Assembly (NCBI GenBank): GCA_027365225.1
Contig: DAHXNV010000003.1
Span: forward strand, 1-64,000
From: Gammaproteobacteria bacterium
GTDB lineage: Bacteria > Pseudomonadota > Gammaproteobacteria > Steroidobacterales > Steroidobacteraceae
DNA length: 64,000 bases
Reading direction: 5' to 3'
The notes under the pieces are model-generated. The model was not told the origin of the DNA, did no database searches, and saw nothing but the letters and a program-made list of their open reading frames with translations. Positions within the stretch are counted from its first letter, which is position 1. Each line of letters starts with the position of its first letter. The position numbers and the translations under genes are program-made. Below are positions 63,471 through 64,000 of the stretch, piece by piece.

Positions 63471-64000
<530 letters not shown>

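Overview
This 64 kb window is high-GC DNA from a polarly flagellated, FleQ-type gammaproteobacterium. The relevant signs are an flhF-flhG-fliA block, motCD stators, two flagellar sigma-54 activators and a cheYZ-motCD-cheAW array. I cannot name the genus. Xanthomonadales- or Acidiferrobacter-like relatives are plausible, but that is inference. No rRNA, tRNA, CRISPR array or insertion sequence was seen. Almost every base is coding, and genes are packed with 4-base ATGA or GTGA overlaps.

Layout. (1) 1-8863, minus strand: flgB-C-D-E-F-G-H-I-J-K, rod, hook, rings and hook-associated protein; flgK runs off the left edge. (2) 9127-10733, plus strand: flgA-flgM-flgN. The flgB/flgA divergent region carries two sigma-54 (-24/-12) promoters, and flgM has a near-perfect sigma-28 promoter. 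(3) 10748-23082, minus strand: a complete Pel exopolysaccharide operon in the canonical order pelA-B-C-D-E-F-G, with PelB divided into three consecutive proteins. (4) 23343-52408, minus strand: an uninterrupted run of about 35 genes that, read 5' to 3', goes fliL-M-N-O-P-Q-R, flhB-A-F-G, fliA, cheY, cheZ, motC, motD, a DUF2802 gene, a STAS gene, cheA, cheW, three chemoreceptors, a second cheY, two small genes, cheR, cheD, cheB and two HDOD genes. (5) 52805-61872, plus strand: fleQ-like, fleR-like and fliE-F-G-H-I-J-K. (6) 61891-64000, minus strand: an atypical PilZ protein, a zinc-ribbon DUF4145-like protein and the 3' part of ettA.

How it works together. The fleQ-like activator should drive sigma-54 promoters such as those before fliL, fleR and flgB. 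The export gate, basal body and hook are then built. FlgM holds FliA until the hook is complete, and FliA then switches on class IV promoters such as those before flgM and the HDOD pair. The che array controls rotation. Pel is the sessile counterpart, gated after translation by c-di-GMP binding to PelD, whose RxxD site is intact.

Points of most interest: the three-part PelB; a FleQ homologue without its N-terminal domain and apparently without the c-di-GMP-binding LFRS motif; a FleR homologue without a receiver domain and with GSFTGA instead of GAFTGA; a shared TGACG-N2-CGTCA palindrome before flagellar operons; a perfect CRP-type box beside fleQ; a possibly leaderless flgA; and a small CheZ-like protein upstream of cheR.
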